Positions 23,701-33,350 of a stretch of DNA of 64,000 nucleotides are shown here, piece after piece; the stretch's first letter is position 1, and each line of letters begins with the position of its first letter. Origin of the DNA: Varanus komodoensis (taxonomy: Eukaryota > Chordata > Lepidosauria > Squamata > Varanidae); contig NW_025335268.1 of NCBI RefSeq assembly GCF_004798865.1, forward strand, positions 32,272,731 to 32,336,730. Direction: 5' to 3'. Made by a program: the position numbers and the translations under genes. A model generated the notes under the pieces. The model was not told where the DNA came from. It ran no database searches and was given only the letters and a program-made list of their open reading frames with translations.

Positions 23701-24261
23701 GAGGCTGGACTGGGGCACCTAATCTTTTTTGGCAGACAAGCAGCAACTGCAGTACAAATGCTGCCTTTCCCCCTGTCCTCACTGTGGAGCTTTTTGTGAG
23801 TCTTGTTGTGCCTGGTCTACTAAGTTGGGAAGTAGGCAGCAGAGTAATGCGGGAGAGGCAGAAATGAAGCTCCGACTTGTTGCTACAATCACTTGCGTTG
23901 GCCACGCAACTGTAGACATGCTACAATTTCCTGCAACATGGGGTGTCCATGCATCCTCTTTGACAAAGGAGGGTTCTCTGTTTGAAAGGTGCCGGAGGAC
24001 AGGCCTCCATTCTGAAGGCATCTTCTGTTGGAAGGAATGTCCAAGCCAAGCCCCGTTTAAAGATGAAGAACTGATCCTTGATGTTGTCGATCAGTAGTAC
24101 CTCAATAGCAGCTGGAGCAAGACATAGTAGTCTTCTACACTAGGGTGAGATATACTGCATCTCTTCTTAAATCATAACAATAATTAATATATTTGCATTA
24201 AGACATATAAGTTAGCATGTGTCAATTTTATGCAAATTGTTATCCTCATTGAAGAAGGGAT

Positions 24262-25160
24262 GAACAGCTGCTGATCAAATTTGCAGTCAATACTAAAATG
24301 GGGGCAGTGGCCACAACTGAGGAGCAGGTACTTCAGACCCAAAAGGATCTGGACAGACTATGGAAGTGGGCAGGAGACAACAGGATGGCGTTCAAGTGGA
24401 TAAGTGCAAGGTCTTGCACTTGGCACATAAGAATGGGTGTCCTAAGTACAGGTTAGGGGACAAGTGGCTGGAGAGCAGTACTTGTGAAAGGGCTCTCGGG
24501 GTGCTGGCTGACTGCAGGCTCAACATGGGTCAGCAGTGTTATGCGGTGGTCAAGAGGGCAAATGCCACCCTTGGTTGCATAGCCAGAAGTGTGACTTCTA
24601 GATCAAGAGAGGTATTACTACCACTCTATATGACTCTGGTGCATCCGCAACTGGAGTATTGTGCTCAGTTTTGGGCCCCTCATTACAGAAAGGATATAGC
24701 CAGGCTAGAGTCAGTGCAGCGTAGGGCCACAAGGTTGGTGGCCGGCTTGCAGGGGATGGGGTATGAGGCGAGACTGAGGGAACTGGGTCTCTTCAGCCTG
24801 GAGAAGGGGAGACTCTGAGGGGATATGTTGGTGACATACAGGTATGTGAGGGGATGTCACACGGAGGTGGGTAGGGAGCTGTTCTCCCCTGCAGAGGAAG
24901 GCAGGACGTGCTCCAACGGAGCAAAGCTCAGGGAACCAAGGTTCAATTTGGATGCCAGGAAGTACTTCCTGACAGTTAGGACCCCGAGGGTGTGGAACGG
25001 ACTTCCATGGGAGGTGGTTGAGGCCCCATCAGTGAGGATGTTCAAGGAAAGCTTAGACAACCACATGTTGGGGATTACAAGAGTGGAGCTAGCTGGAGCC
25101 AGAGGTCAGACTAGATGGCCCGGGAGACCCCGTCTGACTCACTCTATGTTTCTATGACCT
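24262..25160 (+). mobile_element. CR1 LINE, RT C-terminal half and 3' tail
   Basis: One frame (24360-25157) runs through the conserved end of CR1 ORF2. It shows [45 protein letters not shown] and V-W-N-G-L-P-W-E-V-V-E. Upstream of 24360, RT similarity continues to about 24262 in another frame, implying an indel. A single TGA at 24816-24818 interrupts the main frame. The element ends at TCTATGTTTCTATG, the CR1 tail. No target duplication is seen, as is usual for CR1. The catalytic YADD region is not included, so the fragment is inert. Confidence 0.9.
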
Positions 25161-26452
25161 AATCTTTGGTGATACATTCTCTCTTTTTTGGCAATTCATT
25201 TGGCAAAACCATATCCTGCAGGATGGTCCCCCATAGACAACACATGTCCTTTGCAACTCTACCGTTTGGAAACCTCACAGGCTCTAATCTTAGACACGTA
25301 AGGATGGGAAGTGAGGATGAACATGCGAGCTGCACTCCATCCTCCTCCATTTTCATTGCCCACCACATGGAAAGGGCAACTTCTGCAGAGAAAAGCCTCC
25401 ATTAGTCGTGGGGGCTGTTCCTGAGATTTTATCACCCTGATTTTGCAGGCTCTGAAATCTCAAGGAGGGAGTGTCACCAAGCAGTGGTACAGGCCATACA
25501 AGCAATTTGCACCGAACATATTTGGTGCATATGTTCCTTATTTTAAGGGAATGGACAGAAGTGGGTGGGCCCTTATTCCCAGTCAATTCTGATCCACAGA
25601 ATAAATGCCATAGCACCACTTCTAACCATCACTCATTTGGTTCTGCTCTGGAATTCATGGATAGTAGTCAACATTTCTTTCAACATGCATGTTCAGTGCT
25701 CCAGAAAGCATTCCAGGCTGTGTACTGCACCTGCTTATCCACAACTGAGTCACCTTGTCCACTGCAGCTTCATTTCTCACCATGGTACCTTGGCTTCTGC
25801 CCGTGCATCTACAGGGAGGGCCACCTTCCACTTTGGGAAGCCCAAGTTTAAAGCTGCATGTGGGCTGCCCTGTTGAGCAGGGCCTTTTGAGTAACAGATA
25901 CTGAGGCTGGATACTGAAAAAAGCAACCACTCAAAACTGATCAACATGTGCCTAGGCTCTTCTCCAGAATTCTCCTTGGCTTTTGGTTCATACAGGCTCT
26001 GGGTTGGACAAATTTTAGTTATGGGATACTGTTGAACATGGGCTAGGATCTTAGAAGGAGCCCTTCCTGGAAAGTGCAGCCTGAGTGCATACAGAAGTAC
26101 CTCCCTGCAGGAACTGGAGCATTTCTCTCTGCTACAGGGCAAGTTCTGCTTCCACTGGCCTCCTCTCCTCTAATGAGTAGGAAGGCTCTCTTCTGCAGAG
26201 GAGTATCCTGCATTTGAAGGCATCCTCTACTTGAAAGTCTGCCCTGTCCAATTTTAATTTCAGTCTAATGAGCCATGCAAGCTGCTGCCCATCAATAGCA
26301 GCTGGAGATGCAGGCGCACAGGTCACCTGGGCACAGTCACCCTCACTATGCACCACACTTTTCCTTAAATTATAATATACATTTCTAAATCTGCATCTGT
26401 GCATATAAACTATTGTGTGCAAATGTTATGCAGAGCACGGTCCTCTTTCCAT
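25161..26452. other. unassigned sequence
   Basis: No supported gene. Several ORFs of 80-126 codons overlap on both strands without motifs. Confidence 0.4.
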
Positions 26453-26492
26453 TCATGAATGGCCAGCCTACTTGAGGGCTGGCCATTCATGA
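26453..26492. repeat. short perfect hairpin
   Basis: Arms TCATGAATGGCCAGCC and GGCTGGCCATTCATGA (16 bp, perfect) around the 8-base loop TACTTGAG. TACTTGAGGG occurs again just downstream at about 26499. Confidence 0.9.
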
Positions 26493-26919
26493 CCCAGGTA
26501 CTTGAGGGACGCACCTCCCAGTTCCTCCCTCCCCCCCCCCTCCCCGCACCATGCTTCAGCTTCAAAACAAGCAAGCATTTGCTCAGTACATTCATCTAAT
26601 TAAACATCCTTTGTCAGCACCTGAAGGCAACTTTTGAGACATCTCTACATGGCTGTTTTCAACCAGCCAGATGTAGCCCCTGGGAGGGAAGAAGGTTTGG
26701 CCCCAGACAGAACTGGGATAACTGCATCCTCCCCTCCCCGCCACTATGGCAACCCCAGTGGTGCAGCAGCCCGTGCAGTTCTTCCTGGGCTGCTGCAGCA
26801 GGTGGTGCAGAAGATCAGCCTGTGGGTCTCAGGCCCAGGATCTGGATCCCAGCTGCCAGCTGAGGCTTGGAAAAATCCTATGGCCTCCGAGACAATGTCT
26901 TTTAAAAAAAATTCAGTGC
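26493..26919. other. unassigned sequence with a C-run
   Basis: No supported gene. A C homopolymer patch lies at about 26531-26543. Confidence 0.4.
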
Positions 26920-27690
26920 AGGTAAGTGCAAGGTCATGCACTTGGGGCATAGGAATGGGCGACATAAGTACAGGTTGGGGGACAAGTGGCTGAAGAGCAG
27001 CACTTGTGAAAAGGATCTCGGGGTGCTGGGCGACTGCAGGCTAAACACGAGCCAGCAGTGTGACACGGCAGTCAAGCAGGCAAACGACACCCTTGGATGT
27101 ATAGCCTGAAACATGGCTTCTAGATCAAGAGAGGTACTACTGCTACTCTATGCAACCCTGGTGCACCCACAGCTGGAATATTGTGTTCAGTTCTGGGCCC
27201 CTCATTATAAGAGGGATATTACAAGGTTGGAATTGCTGCAGCGACAGGCCGCAAGAACGGTGGCTGGTTTGCCGGGTAAGCCATATGAGGCGAGACTGAG
27301 GGAACTGGGTCTCTTCAGCCTGGAGAAGAGGAGACTCTGAGGGGATATGTTGGTGACATACAGGTATGTGAGGGGATGTCACACGGAGGTGGGTAGAGAC
27401 CTGTTCTCCCCTGCAGAGGAAGGCAGGACGCGCTCCAATGGAGCAAAGCTCAGGGAACCAAGGTTCCATTTGGATGCCAGGAAGCACTTCCTGACAGTCA
27501 GGACCCCGAGGGTGTGGAATGGGCTTCCACGGGAGGTGGCTGAGGCCCCAACGGTGAGGGTGTTCAAGGATAGGCTGGACATGCACTTGGTGGGCATGTC
27601 ATGAGCAGAGTTGGCTAGAGCTGGGGACCCGACTAGCTGGCGCAGGAGGCCCCTTTTGACTCACTCTGTTTCTATGTTTCTAAGCCAGTT
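26920..27690 (+). mobile_element. CR1 LINE, RT C-terminus and 3' tail
   Basis: This is the same family as the copy at 24262. The frame through 27113-27604 reads [29 protein letters not shown], and finally V-W-N-G-L-P-R-E-V-A-E-A-P and H-L-V-G-M-S. It has one stop near 27107 and a second, TGA at 27338-27340, at the same place as in the 24262 copy. The tail is CTGTTTCTATGTTTCTA at about 27667-27683. 5'-truncated. Confidence 0.9.
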
Positions 27691-28888
27691 TCAGCTGGGG
27701 GCCTTTTCTAAACTTATTCAGTTTCCTGAGACCAGCAAGACCAGCAACCCCGTGCCAGGCAAATGTTTGCATTATCCTGCACTTCACAGTGCTCTCTGTC
27801 AGAACAAATTGCTATTGGATACTATGTTATCAGGAGAGGTAACCTTCTCCCTATATCACCACTGCTATTTTGCTAGAAAACAAGGCCTATTTTGTCTGCA
27901 GCAGCTCCTTCTTAAACTTGCTGCTTGCAGGCTCAGGGTTTTAAGGGGGGAGGTAAAGAGGGAGGGAGCCCCAAGTTCAGCTGCTGCTCATATTTGGTGC
28001 CCCCGTCATGAATCTTGCAATCAGGCACATGGGACTGATTCACAGTCTGGGAACCGAGCACTTTGGTATCTGAAGATTTAAGCGTCTAAGCAGAGTTGAA
28101 GAAAGTGCCTGTTTACTTTCTATATAGGTGGGATCGTGTGTTTACACAGCTGCATCCTTCTACTCCACTGAAGCCACACAATCCAAATATTTCTAAGACA
28201 GTTTAGGCCACATTTGTGGCAAATACAAGTGCACATGTGCGTGAGTGTGCGAGGGTCAATCCAGCAGGTCAAAGGTGACACACTGCTGCGGCAAAATCAG
28301 CATCTGCCTTCCTGGACAGTTCTGAAATCAGCTTGCTGTCCTCTTCTCCAAACTCCAACCCTTCCGCCTATTTCCCCGCATTTTCCAAGTAGCGATGCCG
28401 TTGGCTGAGCGGTTTTGCTTAATCAGTGTTAGTCATGCGTCACGTTGAAGGAGCCCCTTTTGTGGTTTCCTACAGACCTTCAGCAGCCAGTGTCAGCACG
28501 GCTCACAGCGACAGAGGAGCCAAAATAAACGAAGGCCATGTCTGACCCATATGGGAAAACACTTCCCTCCCCTTGGCCTCAAAGAAAGAGAAAGAAGGCA
28601 GGAAAAACCTGCGGAGGAAGGAAATCCATAGAGCATTCGCAGCTGGTGCAGGAAAGCTGGAGCAAACTCTACCTATCAGCTTCAGATTTTAAATAGCAAC
28701 ATTTTAAAAAGAAAAAAATAGGGTCAGGGAGACTAGACCTTTGAAAAAACTGGTGGGCATTGTTTTCATCACAAAGTTGTTGCATTCCCTGAAGTGAGAG
28801 TCACAGTGAGTCTTCTTGGGTTGTGTCTGGTTTTGCTCTTGGGCAGGAAGTAGGTTGTCTCAAGGTGCTGTGGGGCTCCACTGTTGGT
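27691..28888. other. unassigned sequence
   Basis: No supported gene or repeat over about 1.2 kb. The 156-codon plus-strand frame at 27611-28081 starts in the CR1 tail and has no motif beyond it. Confidence 0.4.
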
Positions 28889-29030
28889 GGGGCATTGCAT
28901 CCACTCTGGGTTTCAGTCTGAACTTGAAAGGAGCTATCCATGATACTGAACCCTAGCCTTAAAATAGGTTCAGCAGCACAGATAGCCCCTTTCAAGTTCA
29001 GACTGAAACCCAGAGTGGATACAGCACCCC
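28889..29030. repeat. 142-bp near-perfect hairpin
   Basis: Bases 28889-28952 pair with 28967-29030 along one axis without indels, with 55 of 64 positions complementary. The core of 33 bp, starting ATCCACTCTGGGTTTCAGTC, is perfect. The central loop is 14 bases. No flanking duplication or coding content is visible. It may be a palindromic MITE, the product of a foldback duplication, or a precursor for small RNA. The sequence alone does not decide. Confidence 0.9.
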
Positions 29031-29107
29031 ATTGAGACCAGAACCACCAGCCCCTGCTACATGTTACATGCAATACAGAAAAACATCAAGGGTCCTGTTC
29101 CATGAAT

Positions 29108-29275
29108 AACATAGAAACAGAGTGCATCAGAAGGGAACTCCTGGGCCATCTAGTCTGACCCCAGGCCCCACCTGGCTCTGCTCATGACATGCCTACTATG
29201 TGCATGTCCAGCCTATCCTTGAACACCCTCACTGACGGGGCTTCAACCACCTCCCATGGAAGCCCATAACGCACC
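29108..29275 (-). mobile_element. CR1 LINE 3' tip
   Basis: The reversed tail ACATAGAAACAGAGTGCATC leads into CCTGGGCCATCTAGTCTGAC. It then enters the ORF end, whose minus-strand residues are G-L-P-W-E-V-V-E-A-P-S-V and H-I-V-G-M-S. Similarity stops near 29275. Confidence 0.85.
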
Positions 29276-29408
29276 TTCACATCTCTCATAGCCTTCCCAT
29301 ATCCACCAGATAGCTGTGAAGCCAGAGTTATGCTTCCACTCTGCAGTTTGTATGTTTGTGATGACAACTTTTAACTCTCAGATCCATTTAACACACAACA
29401 TCAACTGG

Positions 29409-29525
29409 AATAGCCTTCCCCAGCCTAGTACCCATGAGGGGTTTTGAACTACAAATCCCAGCATGGCAGAGCTTCGTCCATGCTATCTGCAGCTGGTGGG
29501 AGTTGGAGTCCCAAACATCTGGAAG
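29409..29525. mobile_element. palindromic MITE copy
   Basis: ATAGCCTTCCCCAGCCTAGT at the left and GTCCCAAACATCTGGAAGGC at the right belong to the family described at 29963. ACTACAAATCCCAGCATGGC sits in the middle. Confidence 0.65.
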
Positions 29526-29715
29526 GCACAATCTTGCTTTTTTCTTCTTGCTTCTCTTTTATTTCATTAGGGAATGATTTAAAATGCTTTGCCATTTGGA
29601 GAGCAGGGGAATTCATAATTCATAGGAAATGCATGAGCAATATTCAGGCATTAGTGTGAGTATGTATTGATGAGACACTAACTTCTCTCCTCTAGTGCCC
29701 AGAGGTCTTCTTCAC

Positions 29716-29925
29716 AGTGTTGCATACTGATTAGCGTGTCGAGCTGTGACTCGGGAGACCTGGTTCTAGTCCCCATTTGACCATGAAGCTCACTGGTGAG
29801 TGTGGGAGAGTCACTGACCCTCAGGGTTGCTGTGAGGATAAAATGGAGAAGATGAAGAGGACACCTCCTGGGGTTTCCTGTGAGAAAAAGGTGGGATATA
29901 CATCAATAAATAAATAGATCCAGTA
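29716..29925 (+). repeat. tRNA-derived SINE, best copy in the window
   Basis: The tRNA-related head contains CTGATTAGCGTGTCGAGCTG. A B-box GGTTCTAGTCC follows at 29762-29772, then CATGAAGCTCACTGG, GTTGCTGTGAGGATAAAATG and the terminal GAAAAAGGTGGGATATACAT with an AATAAATAAATAG tail. The order head, B box, body, LINE-like tail is complete, so this copy can serve as the local reference for the 211, 6260, 15635 and 44490 copies. It would be transcribed by RNA polymerase III if active. Confidence 0.8.
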
Positions 29926-29962
29926 TCTGGTCTGAAAGAGTCCATGAAAGCCCAAAATGCAC

Positions 29963-30104
29963 ACCAGCTTTCCCCAACATGGTGCCTTCCAGATGTTATG
30001 GATTACAATTCCCGTCAGCCTCAGCCAGCATGGCCAATTGTCAGAAGTGCTGGGAGTTCTATTCCAAGACATACAGAAAGCACCAGCTTGGGGAAAGCTG
30101 CTTC
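29963..30104. mobile_element. palindromic MITE, well-preserved copy
   Basis: The left end CAGCTTTCCCCAACATGGTG and the reverse complement of the right end (CAGCTTTCCCCAAGCTGGTG) match at 18 of 20 positions. The interior holds GGATTACAATTCCCGTCAGC and CTGGGAGTTCTATTCCAAG, which are themselves imperfectly complementary, so nearly the whole 142 bp is one palindrome. No transposase. The superfamily is not certain. Confidence 0.8.
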
Positions 30105-30282
30105 AGGCCTTTGATTCTTGTGTACAGAGACCGCACGGTGTCTTTGAGATGTGAGACTGAACATCGGTTGCTAGGAGGAGGGCCGGCCCACCAAAATGGG
30201 CTCCACCAGCAGAGCAACCAGGTCAAGTGAGCATGCAGAGTGCGAAAGCACTTTGGGGTTCCTTGGCTTTCTAACTCAAGGC

Positions 30283-30372
30283 TGGGCAACATGTGGCCCC
30301 CCAGAAGTATTGGCACACATGTCCTCTCATCATTCATGGCCGTGGTGGCCAGGGCTGACAGGAACCTCAGGC
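30283..30372. mobile_element. palindromic MITE fragment or hAT-like end
   Basis: GGCTGGGCAACATGTGGCCC and CATTCATGGCCGTGGTGGCC resemble one half of the family at 29963. The opposite end is decayed (GAACCTCAGGCC). Confidence 0.45.
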
Positions 30373-31060
30373 CAAACCATTCACAGGCCACAAGCTTGCC
30401 GTGACAATGATGTTCGTGAAATCAAACCTTCTCACCGATAAAGCCCTGTCCATTTTACCTTACCTATGTCTTGAACAATCCTCCATTTTATCTCTTCTGA
30501 AAAGAAGTCTTCAAAGCCCATGCCTGGAAGGGGCGCCCTCTGTTGTACAGTACAGGAATGTGGGAGTGGAGGGGGGCAGGTTATGTTGTTTTCCACGAGA
30601 GACAGTTCAAAAGAAAAGTTAAGGTCAAGAGTTACTTTGTTACACAAGTATTGCAGTGCTAATAACTCTGTTTTCCTTTTCCGCACCCAGCATTTTTGTC
30701 AACACAAATCTGTAGGAAAGAATGTAGCAGTGTCAAGAATGCTACGCTTCGGGAAACAGAGCTTCTCCATACAACATGCTCCAAACAAGAATGTGTATGA
30801 CAGGATGACCAAATGTGTAGATCGATATTTTTTTTCTGATAGATGTTTTCAGACAAATCATAGGAAACAAACAAAAGGGAACAGAATTGCCAAAGTCAAG
30901 GTAAAATGATAGTACAGTGGTGCCTTGGCTCACGAATGCCTTGGATCACAACCAAATCAGGTCACGAACAAAAATTTCATGAAAATTTTGACTTGGGTCA
31001 CGAACTCCGCATTGGGTGGCAACCAAGATCGCTGCCATCTCCCCAGCCCCCCCCTGAGTG

Positions 31061-31243
31061 GGGAGATGGCCACGGTCGCAGTTGCATTCGTGCAGGGAAG
31101 ACATGCGTGATCACGGGCGTGCTCCTGCAGGAAAGAGGGGCGCAATCTCAGTCATGTCCCCCCACAACCAGCATGATTGCGGCCATCTGCCCCCCCGAGT
31201 GGGGAGATGGCCATGATCATGGTTGCGTTCATGCAGGGAAGAC
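31061..31243. repeat. duplicated GGGGAGATGGCCA block inside the Tigger element
   Basis: GGGGAGATGGCCACGGTCGC at about 31060 and GGGGAGATGGCCATGATCAT at about 31201 each lead to GTTGC-TTC-TGCAGGGAAGACA. Two diverged copies about 140 bp apart. Confidence 0.8.
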
Positions 31244-31622
31244 ACAGAGGAGCTGACGACAGAAGAACTTGCTGAACTCCAGAGTGAGCAGCAGAAGGCA
31301 CTTGCTGAGGAGGATTCCACTGAGGAAGAGGAAGGCAGGGAGGAGGTTAGCAGTGGTGTGATACAATCCATTATGAACAAATGGAATGAGGGCCAGGATT
31401 TCTTTGAGAAGCACCACCCCAACGAACAGAGTGTTGAATCAGATGAACGATAACGTGGTCTCTCATTTCTGGAGGGTTATGCAGCGCAGGAAAAAACAAG
31501 TGACTATAGACAGATTTTTCACCAAAATTGACCCTGCAGCTAAGAGACAGAGAAGAGAGGAAACCCCTGAAAGGGATCTCCCCCATGTCCTTATGGAGGG
31601 GGACTCTCCCTCAAAACAATAA
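31223..31622 (+). pseudogene. Tigger transposase C-terminal remnant
   Basis: The frame at 31223-31453 reads E-E-L-T-T-E-E-L-A-E-L-Q-S-E-Q-Q, close to the EELTxEELxELEEQR segment of Tigger/TIGD proteins. A second frame (31386-31622) reads N-V-V-S-H-F-W-R-V-M-Q-R-R-K-K-Q-V-T-I-D-R-F-F, matching the terminal YRxIxxEKKKxTxQTTLDxFF motif of the same family. The shift between frames lies near 31435-31440. No CENP-B-type helix-turn-helix and no DDE domain are encoded in the element. Confidence 0.8.
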
Positions 31623-31725
31623 CCTCCCCCCACCTAGGTTAGTGTTCTCCCCTGTACTTTGCTACTTTGTTGTTCTTTGTCACTTTGTTTCAAATTTTTC
31701 TGATAAAAAATAGTTACAGAACAAA

Positions 31726-31865
31726 TTAACCTTATTTACATTGAACCTTATGGGGAACTTTGACTTGGCTCGTGACCAAAAATTGGCTCACAACCACATT
31801 CAGAGGGGCCAGAACGGATTAACCTTATTTACATTGAATCTTATGGGGAAATTTGACTTGGGTCA
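31726..31865. repeat. 93-bp tandem duplication near the Tigger right end
   Basis: TTAACCTTATTTACATTGAA occurs at 31726 and again at 31819, each followed by a near-identical CTTATGGGGAA-TTTGACTTGG. The period is 93 bp. Confidence 0.9.
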
Positions 31866-31931
31866 CAACCAACTTGGGTCACAAGCAGAGTCATGGAACA
31901 GATTAAGTTGGTGAGCCAAAGTATCACTGTA

Positions 31932-32269
31932 TTAAGGTCAGGGGGTGGACAAGATGTACCTTCCTGATGGCCCATGACTTAGATGAATCCTCACCAACTG
32001 GCTCTGATCACTGAGTCTAACGGAAGTGATAGGCCAAAATATTTGGAGGGCTAAAAGTAGTCCTCCCTGCTTTAGGTTAATCACAGAGCAACATGCTTAA
32101 CAGTAATAACAAAATTAAAGGGGAAGTTGGATGGACACGGCTTGCCAGAAGCTTCCACCAAAGGACTGAAGACGACACGTGAAGACACAGGCAAGAGGGC
32201 AGGTGGCCAAGTTCTCTGGCAGCACAGAGGAGCGATTCCTGGCTGAAAGCAAGTGGAGTGGAGTGGAGT
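31932..32269. other. unassigned sequence
   Basis: No supported gene. A GGAGT triple repeat sits at about 32251-32266. Confidence 0.4.
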
Positions 32270-32392
32270 GGTTAGAGCAGCCTTCTCCTAGCAGGCGTGT
32301 TCAAGATGTTTTGATGCCAATGGCTATGGAAAATGGGAGCTGTAGTCCAAAACATCTGGCATCTGAATGTTGGTGGGTGGGCAGAAGTTGGA
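32270..32392. mobile_element. palindromic MITE copy, decayed
   Basis: AGCAGCCTTCTCCTAGCAGG at the left, and GGGAGCTGTAGTCCAAAACA with TCTGGCATCTGAATGTTGG at the right, belong to the 29963 family. Confidence 0.6.
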
Positions 32393-33004
32393 GTAGAAGA
32401 TCATGGTGAGGTGGCATGTAAGGATGATGGTGTTCCTACATTGCTAATGACTTTATAGGAGCACCTGTTAATCATTGTAATAGTCATAACTCTATGGCAA
32501 TTCTATGTGCAAAAGTTTAATAAAAATATATACATTATTAATGTCTTTAAATAAAGTGCATTTTTAAAATATTCTAGGGGAGAAAAGCTGCAGGAAATCT
32601 CCCAACTCCTTCTAAATGAATTTGGCAAAATTAGCAAACTAAAACAGATTTTTCCTCTGAGATTCCTTCACTGTTAAAAGCTGAGGTAGCATAGTATTCC
32701 AGAATCAATCTATCTGAGCCAAAATTAGCATTGCCTTTTAATCTCAGAATGACTTAGAAGGTGAAGATAGTCACATTAATTCACTCAGATTAAGAGGCTC
32801 AGAGTAGTTAGGTGTTTCGGGAAATGTAAAGGTTAAATAAGCTACCCTCCACTTCATTAAGATGGCTCATGTTTTAAGAGTGTTCTCTATTAAACTTTGT
32901 ACTTTGACAGATTGTAGGTCACAAAAATTGCAGAGTGAATAAGATAAGGCCGAGATGGCGACACCAAGCAATGCCACCTGGCAAAGAGTGTCCAACAGTA
33001 CACA
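32393..33004. other. unassigned sequence
   Basis: AT-rich, no supported gene or element. Confidence 0.4.
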
Positions 33005-33350
33005 AAATTTTATTTATTTCATTTCTATACCACCTAATAGCCAAAGCTCTCTGGCTGGTTCTTGAAGTACAATAAAAAGAGGCATAATAAAAATACAGAT
33101 GCAATAAAACACAGTATAAAATACCATCATACACATTTAAAGCAGTTCAAAATTACAACATACAAAATTTAAAACAACTTAAACATCTAACACGATTTCA
33201 GTAAAACTTGATCCAGTTTAAACAGCTGGCCTGACAATAGAAGGCAGCTTTCAGCAACATTGGATGACAATGCTGGCTTCAGGTGGGCATCAGTAGCGAG
33301 ATGATTTCATAACTGGGGGGCAATTGCCCTAAGAGTGCTTACCAGCTACT
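33005..33350 (-). mobile_element. L2-type LINE, ORF end and 3' UTR
   Basis: The plus strand begins ATTTTATTTATTTCATTTCT and CTATACCACCTAATAGCC, a reversed L2 terminus. Towards 33340 the minus strand gives a decayed A-I-A-P-Q-L-x-N-H-L match to the conserved A-P-x-L-W-N-x-L-P of L2 ORF2. Old copy. Confidence 0.6.

Larger units (their letters stand above)
30915..31929. mobile_element. Tigger-type (Tc1/mariner) DNA transposon, internally deleted
   Basis: The left end CAGTGGTGCCTTGGCTCACG and the reverse complement of the right end (CAGTGATACTTTGGCTCACC) are terminal inverted repeats. Both are flanked by TA (30913-30914 and 31930-31931), the target duplication of the Tc1/mariner group. Only the C-terminal part of a Tigger transposase remains. 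The DNA-binding domains and the DDE catalytic core are gone. Two internal tandem duplications are present. Length is 1015 bp, so it could move only with a transposase supplied elsewhere. Confidence 0.88.
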
